Below are positions 22,901-34,439 of a DNA stretch of 64,000 nucleotides, piece by piece; the first letter of the stretch is position 1, and each line of letters opens with the position of its first letter. Location: contig CM070599.1 of NCBI GenBank assembly GCA_036346395.1, forward strand, positions 26,341,232-26,405,231. Direction: 5' to 3'. This DNA comes from Hsuehochloa calcarea. Lineage: Eukaryota; Streptophyta; Magnoliopsida; Poales; Poaceae. Made by a program: the position numbers and the translations under genes. The notes under the pieces were generated by a model that worked only from the letters and a program-made list of their open reading frames with translations, was not told the DNA's origin and ran no database searches.

Positions 22901-25900
22901 TATTCCACTTCTTCCGGTGTCAGTAGTATTTAAGTATGCTGACAATCTTCTCAGGTGTAACTCATTTATCACTGTCGTTTCCTTATGCGAGAGATGTCCA
23001 TCTTGCAGTGTTGACAAAGTTATTTTTTCTGTGATCCTGCGACCTTTTGGCTTGCATGTTCCGTTGCTTGCTAAGTTTTTCTTTAATTGCTAGCTTGCAG
23101 ATGTGACATGCTAGCAGTAATTTTATACACATTGATATGTGTGGCAATATGTTTTGTAACTTATTACGCTTTGTCCAGATCTAAGTTCTCATTGCAAAGG
23201 CGGCTAAGGGTACGAACTATCCAGTACAACACAACTGCTAATATCTGGGACTTGTATGATTTTGTTGACCCAGATGTTGTATTGATAATACTGGTACACC
23301 AGGTACAACCTTTTTCTCATATACTCTTTGTTACACAAGTTTGATGCATAAGATGGTTGTCAGAAGTACAAAGGCTGTTAGCTGACCACAGATTCTCTGC
23401 TTGTTTAATATAAGTAGATGCTAAGCTGCATAATCACTCTACTTCAGAACATGCCAGTTATTCCACTACTTGATCAAGGACGGAAAGGGGGGTTTTCTAC
23501 CTACAAAGTTTTGCTTAATGGCTATGCTGGTCATTGCATCAAGAAGATATTAGAAAACTTTTCCCACCTGGTTTTCATATGATAGTGGCCCCATTTAACT
23601 TGTGCTGGGGCCATCTTGGTCTCATAAGGTCGGCTCAAAATTTCCATATTTAGGTGGGCCAGGCTTTATGGTTGGCAGCTTGGGGCCCTAATTTAGAGCC
23701 CTAAGATATTTATATTGAGTAGCCTAGCAGCGTAGGCTATACCAAGCTTAGCAAATTTGTACCACTTCTTTATGTAGCAACTGCATGTATTGTCTAGACT
23801 CTAGAGCAATTGACTACTGTAGCTGTAGCAAACATGGTACCATTGAATTGCTACAGCTTGTAGAAGTAGAACTACTTACTACATAAAGTAATTGCAATTG
23901 CTACAAGAAAAAAGAGTGTGAACTTCATCTGGGGTAAAGGCTAGTGTCTCTATATTTATATTTCAACATTCATCTAACAGTTTTGTAACTTAATATCACT
24001 ACAAAATTGGTATTCATTTAACCCTTCTGGGTTTAAGAATTAGTAGGTCCTTATGTTGGGCAGGGCTGGTTTGTCTTGTTTCCTGCACTTCAAAGTTTGA
24101 CCCTAGCTTGGCTCAATCTGAAGCTTGGCACATGAATAGCTGATATTATGGGGCTGTTTTCTGGTTTAGTGAAGCTTAATCCAACCCAGCAAGTTTTGAA
24201 TTCCCAGTTTCCAAAATGCACTGTGAGACTGTTAATATGCAAGAAGAGCTCTAAATTTGACTATAGCCATTGTAAATTATCAATTAATTCAGCACAAGAA
24301 TCCTAGCCTGGCTTAAACCCTAATCCTCTAAATCAGCTTGTTTACCAAATGTGGTTCTGACTTCTGAAGGGACATACTGTATCTTACAGTATCTGCCTGA
24401 ATGCATTTTGGTATTCTGATTTCTGAACCTAGATGTGCCCTTTCTATTACAAATGCTAGCTTGTGACTAAGCAAACAGGAGAAAGGTGTTTAACTGGTTA
24501 TGATAGTCAAACCTGATTTATAGTTGCTTTGTAACAAGCTACACTATGTATCTAGAGTGCAAACTGGTGCTGTCACGGAATATCATTTGAGATTTGAAGT
24601 GAGTTCATTTTCCAGGTTATTTTGGCTTCTTTGAGTGATGTGCTACAAGCAAGGCTATGGCTCCATGGTTGGTTGGTGATTGCCATTGCCCAGTACAACA
24701 AGGCATACAAGATAGTTAGATCGGGTGGTACCGAAATTTCTGATATTGATGTTGATTTCTTACACTGCTCACAACTGCAGCCTGTGTCACGTCTTGTATT
24801 TGCTTTTCTAGTAAGCCCCCTGCTTCAAGTTCATGGTCAAGGTATTCATCCAGATTATCAGACATATTTGCAATGTCTTCTCAGGTAATGTATATTTTCA
24901 TACCATGCAATTGCTGCAATTCTCTAGAAGAAACGATAAAATTCCATATTTCTTGTGCTGCAAAATTTTCAAATTCCGGATTACTCTCTCAATCTTGCTG
25001 TTGGTATGAGCTATGCAAATTTCAATTAGGATAGCTAGGAAATTTATGTTTGTTTGTATATGTTACAGCAGAATGGATGAGGTTGAATTAGGTCTTGGAT
25101 GGCACTTGAATCAAAATTGTATATAGATCAGTCTTTTTTTTACTTATCATATATAGCTGATCTCCCAATTTTCCAATTATTTGATTGGAAATTGAACATT
25201 TGAATTTAACTGTTTAGTTTATTCATCAAAGTGTCTTTCACCCCGCCATTATCATTGCCATAGCCCATAGCCTTTGGCATATTGTCCAATTTTTTGGTCA
25301 TTTTCAGAATATCTAATTTTATTATATTGTTCAATATTATGGTACATCTACATTATTATTTTTCTTCATAGTGCACTGGAGCCGGCTTCACTTCGACAAG
25401 CTATATGTCCTACGCTGATTTCGTACTCCTCTCCTGATATAGAAGCAGAAGTACATCAGTCGCTAAGTCGCAGTGTATTCACCAGTGAGAGCCCAATATT
25501 CCTTCTTGATGCCTACACTGATCTTCTGGTGTATTACTCGCCTACAGCATGCAGTTCAATTCCCTTTCCTCCTCCGCGTGACTGTGAGTCTAGCATCATC
25601 TTTTTTTTTTGCCACTTAATTATCCTTAGACTAACTGCCTTTCCTCCCTAAATCGTTCTCCTTCCATTGTTATGCCTTGTAATTTGTGAGCACACGTCTA
25701 AAGCATCATTTTATAAAACAGATGGAGTACTATTTATGGTTACTTATACTTGTTTCGACCAATGCATATACTAACACCGACATGATGTTTGTAGGTCTGT
25801 TGAGATCAACAATCGATAGATTAAAGCAAGAGAGGAATATAACCCCCAGACTTGTTTTTATCCATGGTGCACATGATGATACTACAGCCATTGAGAAATA

Positions 25901-26006
25901 CCTGATTGAGGATCAGACTGTGGATGGTTCTCTGGTAGCTAGTTCCATAGGTTTCAGATCATTCCTTGAGGAGGTTAGAGGCAGGGTAGCTGAGTATGGC
26001 AGATAA
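16961..26006 (+). CDS. SEC23/SEC24-like COPII coat protein, 13 exons
   Basis: Exons 16961-17294, 17370-17432, 18056-18109, 18243-18415, 18555-18741, 18890-19035, 19108-19262, 19857-19938, 20036-20151, 23179-23302, 24616-24884, 25372-25583, 25795-26006. All have GT-AG ends and keep one frame, giving about 708 residues. Family role: cargo and coat binding in ER-to-Golgi COPII vesicles, cytosolic side. The zinc finger uses C53, C56, C73 and C76. The trunk (vWA-like) domain starts near VYVAVVDLS, followed by LFGLLTFSSKIGLYDVQGPI, ARIFAFLSGPP and CVDLFAITNEYTDL. Beta-sandwich (LQRRLRVRTIQYN), helical part and a C-terminal gelsolin-like part follow. Similar in plan to Arabidopsis AT4G01810. Oddity: the first beta-sandwich strand expected between exons 9 and 10 is missing, and a 3-kb intron with a transposon lies there. 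The gene may be weakened or carry an exon I could not see. Confidence 0.88.
21225..22790 (-). mobile_element. Copia-type fragment in intron 9 of the SEC23-like gene
   Basis: On the minus strand: LTR end near 22608 (reading ...GGTCCTACA), then TGGTATCGAGCC, a methionine-tRNA-type primer site, then a gag beginning near 22550. Gag words are HEIWRTLCDYHEGSTAIKEV (22280-22320) and LTMDKLYSRLKTHEIDF (21960-22050). The left part (21230-21640) matches the LTR at 10.4-11.8 kb. Protease, integrase and reverse transcriptase are absent. Antisense to the host gene, which favours tolerance within an intron. Confidence 0.75.
22830..22875 (+). pseudogene. Possible degraded exon of the SEC23-like gene
   Basis: Just right of the copia fragment, after TTGCTTACAG, the text CAGATTTGTGAATACTGTGTAG could encode QI-EY-VV-like residues. 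That resembles the first strand of the Sec23/24 beta-sandwich (QIAF-YTVV). Joined to exon 9 it hits a stop immediately. Weak evidence. Confidence 0.25.
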
Positions 26007-26369
26007 AAGACCCGTTTCAACTGTTATCTGGGCCCTGCCGTGCATAGAAAGCGTTGCATTGCATTGCATTGCTTTTTATTTGTTGCCTCGCAAACATTCT
26101 CATCCGCGTATTCGTAGAGCCTGTTTGCCAGTATTCGCAACAGCTAGGGGAATCAATTGTCATATGCACTTCTTCACCAAGACTACACTGCAATGTTATG
26201 ATATGAAACCAATAACAGCTCATATCTGAACATGTTTGTACTGTGTACACTGCTCCAAACGCGTTTTGTTGAGTCACATTTATGACGGTTCACCGTGTTC
26301 AGGTCTAATGATGTGCAACAGATCAACAACCTGTGTGGGGGTTTGGTGTCGTCAGTATGCACAACGGGA
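26007..26369. other. 3' flank of the SEC23-like gene
   Basis: Directly downstream of the stop codon; likely 3' UTR up to the LTR fragment. No further gene. Confidence 0.5.
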
Positions 26370-27642
26370 AGGTCAATTCTTAAGATGATGTTTTTAAAAG
26401 GTTTTGTTATGATTGGTGCTAGCTACACTGGTTATATATTGTGGGTAAAGTATACTAACCTCTGCAGAGTGCTAACAATCTATTTGAATAGCCGCTTCCA
26501 CAGTCATAAGCATACTCAGGGATTTCACACGAGGGTAGATTTTTATAAAAACACCTGGGAAGGGATAGTTGTATGGTTAAACTCATGTGGCTGTGTGAAA
26601 GAATTTGATTAGGTTTTGTAGTCTTTATGAAAATAATTGTTAAGCTATTAATGTTTATTCATTTTAAATTATGCTTTCAATCTATTATTTGTATTCAATT
26701 GCAAGTGTCATTTTTGTTTGCAAAATAACCATAGAAGTCATTTCCTTTGGAATAAACCATCATCTATAATTGCATTTATATTGTATAACTTGTTGAGTAC
26801 TTAGAGTACTCATTCTTGCTGCAATTATTCAGCTGAAGTGGAGGAGTCTTCGCTTGCTTTCAAGGAGGGTGATCGCTAGGACTTGATCCCAGTCGGTTGC
26901 CTATGGCAAGTCGATGGGTTCCCGCTGAAATTATTTTCGTTCCACTGCCATCTCTTTATTTAGTGTTAACCCTACATGGCTTAATAAGTGTAAAATCGAT
27001 CATAAGGTCACAACCGTTATTTAATAATAAAATTAGTAATTTATTCTTAGGGAAAATTAGCTTAGTGACATCCCGTTCAGACATATTTATTGGAATGCCA
27101 CTCCGTTCATGAGGCACTGCAAAACAACATCGCAAACACAACAAATTATGTCGAACGACATTGTCATCACCTTCCGACAGCTATCGTGTCGTTTGCTACC
27201 GTTTGAGTGGTTGTGAGAGAGGGAAAAAAAACAAAAATGCCAGTATTGCCCTTCGGTCTCGAGCTGTTGACCTAATCCTGACCAGATAGGTGCGCTTTTT
27301 CCCTTGTCTCCTTTTCTCCCCACTCGATCGTCGTCTCTCTCGCAACAGTCCACCACTCCACTCCACCATCACGACGACCCCGCTCGGGCGCTGCCACTAC
27401 TACAGTCTGCCATTAGCGCTCCTCTGCAGCAGCTTCCTCTCCCGAGAAGTGAAGCATCTTCCTCGTCTCTCGAGTAGATCGAGTTGGAGCGATGAGTCCA
27501 GTCAAACCTGGACTGAGGAGTCCGACCAAGATCGTGGCGGAGAGGTTCCCTGAAGACGTGACAAGTTCGGCTTCATGGGTGCCAGACGGGTAAGGATTTG
27601 TATATTGTACTTAATATTTAGGGATCCCTACATTTTATTTGG

Positions 27643-27812
27643 GGGAATGGGTGGAATTAGGGTTTTGGATTTGTGGATCATGCTTAATATTTGGGGAATG
27701 GGTGGAGTTAGGGTTTCTGATTTGTGAATCGTGCTTAATATTTGGGGAATGGGTGGGATTAGGGTTTCTGATTTGTGGAATTAGGGTTCCAGATTTGTGA
27801 ATCGTGCTTACT
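27643..27812. repeat. ~57-bp tandem repeat in the MULE 5' region
   Basis: Three full and one partial copies of a unit with GGGGAATGGGTGG, TTAGGGTTT, GATTTGTG and CGTGCTTA(A/C)TATT. Lies between the left TIR and the transposase gene. Confidence 0.75.
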
Positions 27813-28431
27813 ATTGGGGAAAATGGGATTATTGATTTATCACGTTTAATTGCATTATTTACGGTAGACAGTGCTTTATTTATTTGTGAATCTTGCTTAC
27901 TACTGTTGCGGTAGGGTGCATTCTACTAAGGCTATACAACTAAGTCTTTGAGTTGGCTCCTACATGGCAAAGCCCGATAGGGATAGATCGAGAACAACAA
28001 GGTTAAGTGGGTGCAGAAGGTAATAGACTCAGGGAATTTCAAAATGGAGGGGGTGTTTCATTGCCTTTTTGCACTCAGAATTCAAGTGGGGAAGTCGGTA
28101 ATATCTCTCTATGTCCTGTTGGAACGATGCCATTAGCGAGCACGTCGACATAAGCTTTGATGCAGACTTGGATAGCACATTTGCATTGGAGAAAAACAGA
28201 AAGATTTTGCTGAATGTGTAGGTGATGGATGTAGCTCCATATTTGGAAGGCAACCCATTGCTAGGCATGGAGGTATCACAACCAGATTGCAGTACGGTTG
28301 GCAACCTAGCAATGGATCCATGTAGCCAAGCTAGCAATGAATTGCAATAGGTTCTAGTTCTTTCCCTCAGTAAGCCACAAATTGAGTCTCCACCTACTAG
28401 TGAACCAATTAATGTTAGTGAGGCAAATAAT

Positions 28432-30950
28432 GTGAGTGAGCACGATAATAAGAGTGAACCAAATAATGTGAGTGAGCCAGAAAGTGAGGAGGAGGACCAT
28501 GTTGGAGTGGATGATGAAGGCATGTACAACCCTTCTGACCCGAATGATAATGTATATAAATATGATCTTGCTGAGGATGAGGAGCAGCTTGAAGAGGAGG
28601 TTAATGATGAAGCTTTATTGGAGCCTCTCCCTGTGACTGACCTTAATAATCTAGTAGTACAAGTGGATTATATCTTTGCTGGCCAAAGTACTTTTAAACG
28701 AGCTCTTAGACATTATGCAATTTTAAATGAGTTTGAGTATAACGTTGACTATAGTGAGCATAAGAGGTTTGAATCATCTTGCACCCATCCAGACTGCAAT
28801 TGGATAATTCATGCATCAGGATGCAGGATGACATAACTTACAAGGTATGGACAATTGTAGTGACTAACCTTAATAATCCAGTAGTACTTCAATCTTACTT
28901 TGAAAATTGCAGTGACTGACCTTAATAATCCAGTAGTTAATCTTTGGTTGTTTTGCAGGTGAAGGTAATTGCAGCACAACAAGCTTGTTCTACCACAAGT
29001 TTTGTGGGGGACAAGATGGCCTCATACAAATGGTGTGTAGATCATGTCAAGGACTGACTGATTGAGGATTCATCTCTTGGTCCCAAAGAATTGAAGAGGA
29101 AACTCCAGAGAAGTTTCATGTCGATGTCAGTTACTTCAAAGTTTGGGTTGCAAAGGAGGCTGCATTGGAGGAAATACAAGGCTCTTGGGATGATAGTTTC
29201 AACCTGTTGTACAGCTTCAAAGCAGGGATTGAGAAGAAGTGTTCTAGCAGTATGGTTGACATAGAGTACACACTGGTGAAAGGGAGGCATCTCTTCAGCA
29301 GAGTATTTGTTGCACTCAAGCCCTGCATTGATGGGTTTTTGTATGGATGTAGACCTTACCTAGGAGTGAACTCTACACATTTGATAGAGAAGTATAAGGG
29401 TCAGTTAGCATCTGCAACAGTAGTAGATGGCCACAACTGGATGTTTCTGGGGCCATATTGGACTCTAAAACACTGCAAAATTGGGAATGGTTCATGGAGA
29501 GGGTGAAGGTAGCCATTAGTACACCATCTAGGTTGACAATCCACACTAATGCTTGCAAGGGGCTTGAGACAGCTATCAATAATGTGTTCACAGATGGGGT
29601 TGAGCATAAGGAGTGCATGCTACATCTCTGGAGGAACCTGAAGAAAAAAATTCAGAAGCCCTGTCATTGACAAGAACATGTGGCCTACTGCAAGATCCTG
29701 TAACCAAACAAAATTCCAGGGTCACATGAGTTTGATTGCATCTTCCTGTCCAGAGCTTATGCAGTGGTTGCACACAGATAACCCACACAAATGGAGTAAG
29801 AGCACGTTCAATGGAATGTGCAAAGTTGACTACATCAACAAAAACATATATGAGTCCTTCAACAGCAAGATAAATGCTTACGAAGGACTTCCAATTGTAG
29901 GGCTTTTGGACAGGATTAGACAATATATAGTTGCCAAAATGGAGTTGAGGGGTAGAATTGCAAGAAAGTTAGAAGGTAAGATACTGCCACACATTGTCAA
30001 AGAGTTGAATGCCAACAGTAGGGCTTGAAGGGATATAGGATCACTAGATGTGACCCTAGTGGTGCTGAGGTTTCCACTCTTGAAGCAACAACAAATGACA
30101 CAAGATATGCAGTGGAGTTGGATGAGAAGATGTGCTCCTGCAAACAATGGCAAATCAATGGTAAACCTTGCAATCATGCAGTAGCATTCATATGCCACAC
30201 AAGGGCCCATCTTGGGGACTTTGTCGATGATTACTTCAGAACTGATAAGTTCAAGGTTGCCTATGCTGGTACATTCAGGCCAATTCCTGACAAGTCTCAA
30301 TGGGAAAATTTAGTCCCTTGTTTCAAGCTTTACCCACCAAAGTCAAAGAGGCTAACTGGTAGGCCAAAAACATAGAGGTACAAGGATCGTCTAAAGCAAC
30401 ACTTTAGAACAAGACAACAGTGCAATCGGTGTGGTGTACTTGGACATCGCCAGAAGGCGTGAAAAAACAGTGTACCAACAATAGGGGAAGAAGCTCCAGC
30501 TCAAACACCAACTAACAAAAGGTTCCCTATTTGTTACATTACTATTGTGCCCTGAAATTGTTTGGACTGTTACTTACATGAAGTGTTTGCAAGAAAAAGT
30601 GTGCAAGAAAAAGATATACAAGAGGGTCAAGATGCACTATCATTACCAGCTATAGGAACAACTATGAAAATGTCATTTTTTTCCTCTTTCAGCTCCTTCA
30701 GTCATTTCCCTGTGATATATTTAATTTTTGTACTAATCAACTAATTCAATTCCTTCCCTTTGATAAATTACATCATGCATGCAGGGCAACCAAGGGAAAA
30801 ACAATCACTGCTAATGAAGAGAGCCAAGCTCCCACTGGCCACTAATAGGGCCATGAAGAGGTCCCTGGCCATTCAGCTTCTAACAGCCTCCTCACAAACC
30901 AGGAGAACATCACCAAGAAAGGCAGGGGACAAACAGACCTTAGACAAAAT
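28432..30950 (+). pseudogene. MULE transposase (MURA-like), broken
   Basis: The frame from 28432 has an acidic N-terminus (EEEDHVGVDDEG), then the MuDR N-terminal domain (VDYIFAGQSTFKRALRHYA, zinc-binding CTHPDCNW). An intron probably begins near 28838. The MULE catalytic domain follows: RVFVALKPCIDGFLYGCRPY, GVNSTHLIEKYKGQLASA, then HTNACKGLETAINNVF and CMLHLWRNLK. The C-terminal SWIM finger is CSCKQWQINGKPCNHAVAF (30130-30190). A zinc knuckle begins CNRCGVLGH (30421) but is cut by a stop. Defects: TGA at 29055-29057, a frame change near 29450, another near 29660, and Asn in place of Asp at two expected catalytic positions. It encodes no active transposase. Confidence 0.88.
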
Positions 30951-30984
30951 ATGACGATGCAATGTTCCGATGATCCTCTGTAAT

Positions 30985-31370
30985 CTGCTGCTATGAACAT
31001 GCTTTGTACTGAAACAAGTCATTTTGAGGTGATGCTTCTTACTGTAATATGTTATTTTGTACTAAACATCTCTTGTAAACATGCTTTGCATTGTGGATGT
31101 CATTATACTTGTATTGAAACCTAGTGGTATGATCTATTATGAAGCATGTCATTTTGAGATGATGCTTCTTACTGTAATCTGTTATTTTGTACTGAAACAT
31201 CTCTGGTGAACATGCTTTGCACTAAAACAAGTCATTTTTAGATGATGCTATGTTATGATGATATGCTATTATGAACATGCTTTGTACCGAAATAAGTCAT
31301 TTTGAGATGATCTGCTGTTATGAACATGCTATGTACTGAAACATCTCTTGTGAACACGTGGTTGTCATTA
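30985..31370. repeat. Imperfect tandem repeats after the MULE transposase
   Basis: Three to four imperfect copies of a ~100-130-bp unit: ACATGCTTTGTACTGAAACA, AGTCATTTTGAG(A/G)TGATGCTTCTTACTGTAAT and TGTTATTTTGTACT. They occupy the space between the two convergent genes of the element. Confidence 0.75.
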
Positions 31371-31568
31371 TCTTTCAATGCAATGTTCTGATGATCCTCT
31401 GTAATCTAACTGTAATTTGAGACCAACATAAATTCCACAAGCTCATTCAATGCAATAACAACAAAACAAATTCTCATTCATTTCAACATGACCATTACAT
31501 CATAGTTTCAAAATCACAATAACAACAAGAAATAAAATTACAATAATCATCAAATTAATCTTATATTC

Positions 31569-31955
31569 CAACCTTGACAACATTTGCCTCCATTATCTCA
31601 ACCCTCTCTATTAGCCTTCCGACATCCACCATTCCACTTCTTTCATCACGTTGCGCACGGTCTGTAGCCCATTGGACCGACTCTACCTCTTATGCCCATC
31701 GCCAGAACGCACACCCATTCCCTGTCTCCTTCAAAAATTGGGTGAATAGCAGATCAACTACAAAAATCAAATTTCTTCACATATAAAAAACCAAGCAGGA
31801 TCCTGAATCCAAATACTTACTGAATATATAGGACATTTGTAGTACCCACAGTTGGGATTTTTCCGAGAGCTAGATGTCCTACGTCTCACCACCAAAGTGC
31901 AATTCGGGTACTTCAAAGATGGAGTAGAGAAAGATGTGTCCCCTCCTTGGCTCAT
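31569..31955 (-). pseudogene. Second MULE gene remnant with GRF-type zinc finger
   Basis: From ATG at 31955 the minus strand reads MSQGGDTSFSTPSLKYPNC, then RKNPNCGYYKCPIYS. A GTAAGT donor follows at about 31816. After a short intron the reading GNGCAFWRWA and a helical tail with LIERVEIMEANVVKV appear, ending near 31569. The Cys spacing plus FW..W fits a GRF zinc finger. An in-frame TAA after FWRWA breaks it. It runs towards the transposase gene, a convergent arrangement like the two genes of maize MuDR. The function of such a gene in this family is unknown to me. Confidence 0.55.
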
Positions 31956-32498
31956 TTCCACGGATTTTGAGCTCAACCAAGAGCAAAGGAAAACGAAGGC
32001 CAATGAAACAAAAAAGAGATAGAATGAACCGGAGTCCAGGAGACCGATTAGGAGCTCATCGAGCAAAATTGAACCGAAGGCAATGAGAGAGAGCAGTAGG
32101 AAAAAAAAGCGAGGCAGCCAAATAGGGAAAAATTAGGGTGGGCTTCCTTTATATGGGATGAGGACGGATCCATTTCACCTCTGCAGCGGGATGGAAAGGG
32201 TACACTAGTATTTTCACTACTCAAACAGTAGCAAACGACACGGTAACTGCCAGAAGGTGACGGCAATGTCATTCGACATAATTTGTTGTGTTTGCGATGT
32301 TGTTTTGCAGTGCCTCACGAACGGGGTGACATTTCTCTAGATATGTCTGAACGAGATACTACTGAGCTAATTTTCCCTTATTCTTATATTCGCTTTGTGT
32401 GGAATGATATTCATCTATGTTGACTGTTTGCACTAGCGTGATCATGGACTAGTGCATTATACACAGAGAGTCTGAATTTGCATATTTTGGTCCTGACA

Positions 32499-33549
32499 CT
32501 CACCATCGCGGCAATGGGGTGGTGGCATGCTCATCGGCGCCAAGGAAGACGTCATTGTTCCCAGCAAACCACAACACTAGAGACTCTGGTTCTTGGTAGG
32601 GAAACTGGAAATGGTGAGCAAAGGAGTATGACGTGAACGTATCAGCCTAAATGGATGGGAGAAAAGGGGGAGGATTTCATGAGATTTTGTGGGCACAGTG
32701 AGAACTTGAGAGTGCGCTATCCCTCTCCGCCCGAATGGGACAAACGAAGACAACAAGGTGACCTGATTCGCCTGCATCGAAGGGACGAGGTGAGGCAGAG
32801 GGGACGGTTTGCCAGACGAGGCAAAATGGTGGGTGGCGTGGTAAAAACTGTAGGAGCACGCATGAGCTCGCCAAAGTGTGCGCGCGGTCAAGCAGGAGGT
32901 GGACGATGACTCCTGCGGCTGGGCCCGGGGTCCATCAGTCAGCGACATGACGAGTTGAGGCGACGGACGGAGCGGCTCTCCACGCTGGTGCGTGTGGCCA
33001 CGCTTGCGAAGGAGAGGGTAAGGGGTGGAAGACAACCACCGATAGGTGGGGCCTGGGCCCACCGGTCAACGACAGTGAAGGAAGACAACAGAGAGAAAGT
33101 GCATTTGGCGGAAAGATGCTTTTGCGCGAAGGAAACAAAATTAGGAGAGAAGGGAAGCGGCTTCGGCCAGAGTCGGTGTGAGGGTCAGAAATGGGCTGAA
33201 AGTGACGATAGACTAGGCCGAGGCTATTGTTACAGAAAAAGAAGGAAAACTGAATTTTAATTGTTTTCTCAATTGATTTATTAAGAAACGAGTTTCAATA
33301 TTTAAAAGTAGCAAACCAAATCCAAAAATTATGAAAATGTTTGGAGAGGTTCTTGTTACCAACTAATATTTAGTAAAATTATTTCCAGGATTTTATCAGC
33401 TTTTGATTTTTCTCGAAAATTCATTGGTTGCTGCTTTTATTAGAGAAAGGTTTTAAATAATAGCAAAAAAAGAGAGAGAAAAATAATAAATGCATGATTT
33501 AATATTTTAAACATAAATAACAGAGAATGCAATTTTTTGGGCTGTTACA
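32499..33549 (-). mobile_element. Antisense 5' part of a gypsy-type LTR
   Basis: The right edge ends ...GGGCTGTTACA, the inverse of a TGTAACAGCCC LTR start. To the left lie an AT-rich block and then a GC-rich block with GGGCCCACCGGTCAACGAC-like text, the same order as in the LTR starting at 36655. Only the 5' part is present. No gene inside. Confidence 0.6.
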
Positions 33550-33874
33550 CCACTCTTCATGTGCGTGCGGTAATTGCCTTTCAACCTAGAATTATTTTAA
33601 TTTTGTTTCTTTTGTGATTGTTGTACGTTACTCGCGGGTAATTGATTTGTACTCTATGCAGCATTCTCATTCAAGCAACGCATATCAGATCAAAATGCAC
33701 ACGCAGCGGTCAAACACATCGATCGGAGAGAAGATTGCTGCAATTTTTCGGCCATGGATTGATTTGACGGGAGGCAAGATTATGAACAACGTTACAGCAA
33801 GGAAATGAAGAACTCCGGTGCTCAGAATAACTAAGCAGATGCAAATTAACTAGCCCATGCAAATGCAAATCTGG
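33550..33874. other. 3' flank of the FAF-like gene
   Basis: Lies between the antisense LTR and the FAF-like stop codon. No other gene recognised. Confidence 0.5.
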
Positions 33875-34435
33875 TCAGCTACTCAAGAGCGCCCTATCCT
33901 TCCCTTCCTGGTCCTGCGCCGAGGCCGCGCCGGCGCGTGGCCCCGCGCCAACGCCGCCCCGTCCGCCGGCCTCCAGGTGGATGAGCAGTTTGAACCTCCC
34001 GTCCTCCTTGCACGGCTGCAGCAGCTCCTGCGACGGCAGGCGCATCTCCCGCAACACGAGCCGGCCGGCCTCCCGGTGCGCCCGGAGGCTCAGCCACGGC
34101 CGCCCGCCCTTGCCAATCACCGATATCGGCGGCGGGAACGCCCGCCCGCTCCTCGTCCGCCTCAGCGTCGTCACGTCTTGGTCGACGTCGCCGTCGTCGC
34201 CGAGGAGGTGCTGCCTCTTGCACGGCGGGGCCCGGCCGTCGACCGCGGCGACGTCGTCCATGGCGACGTCGTCTGGGTCGAAGCTCTCGGCCCCGAGCGC
34301 CTCGGTGCGGAGGTCGATGCGGCCGGGGGAGGGGAGGAGCGGTGGCGGGGACCTTAATGGTGGTGCGGGTCGGGGCTGGGGGCTGGTCTCGGTGGGGGCT
34401 AAGTAGGGCGGGAGGTGGAGCGGTGGGGGTGCCAT
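33875..34435 (-). CDS. FANTASTIC FOUR (FAF) domain protein
   Basis: Single-exon gene of 186 residues read from ATG at 34435 to TGA at 33875. The start was chosen because a TATA-type box lies about 100 bp upstream; longer readings lack an ATG and overlap that box. The N-terminal third is Pro-rich. An acidic middle has DPDDVAMDDVA. The FAF domain is clear: LRRTRSGRAFPPPIS, then GGRPWLSLRAHREAGRLVLR and LPSQELLQPCKEDGRFKLL (about residues 95-160). Arabidopsis FAF proteins regulate shoot meristem size and are plant-specific; the biochemical role is not established. The tail is Gly/Ala-rich. GC-rich coding sequence flanked by antisense LTR pieces on both sides. The reading frame is intact. Confidence 0.85.
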   Translation of the reverse strand: MAPPPLHLPPYLAPTETSPQPRPAPPLRSPPPLLPSPGRIDLRTEALGAESFDPDDVAMDDVAAVDGRAPPCKRQHLLGDDGDVDQDVTTLRRTRSGRAFPPPISVIGKGGRPWLSLRAHREAGRLVLREMRLPSQELLQPCKEDGRFKLLIHLEAGGRGGVGAGPRAGAASAQDQEGKDRALLSS

Positions 34436-34439
34436 GGGG

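Larger units (their letters stand above)
27050..32377 (+). mobile_element. Mutator-like element (MULE) with 162-bp TIRs
   Basis: Both ends begin GGGAAAATTAGCT and the inverted repeats (27050-27211, 32216-32377) are about 90% alike. The 9 bp TTATTCTTA occurs directly on both sides (27041-27049 and 32378-32386), and the related LTR near 39.4 kb has a single copy, so it is a true target duplication. The element is 5,328 bp. It holds a broken transposase gene (+) and a second, convergent gene remnant (-). Length and 9-bp duplication are typical of autonomous Mutator-like elements. Confidence 0.95.
26370..32498 (+). mobile_element. Gypsy-type LTR fragment split by a Mutator-like element
   Basis: 26370-27049 plus 32378-32498 together match the 3' part of the LTR at 38.74-39.52 kb, from AAGGTTTTGTTATG through CTCTGCAGAG, GAATAGCCG, AGGGATTTCACAC and CACTAGCGTGAT to GGTCCTGACA. 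The 5' two thirds of the LTR are absent, and no internal region follows, so it is a truncated solo LTR. It was interrupted later by the element at 27050-32377. Confidence 0.85.

Noticed and set aside
32577..33062. 161-codon minus-strand frame
   Set aside because: It falls within the antisense LTR, and the text is unlike any gag or host protein I know.
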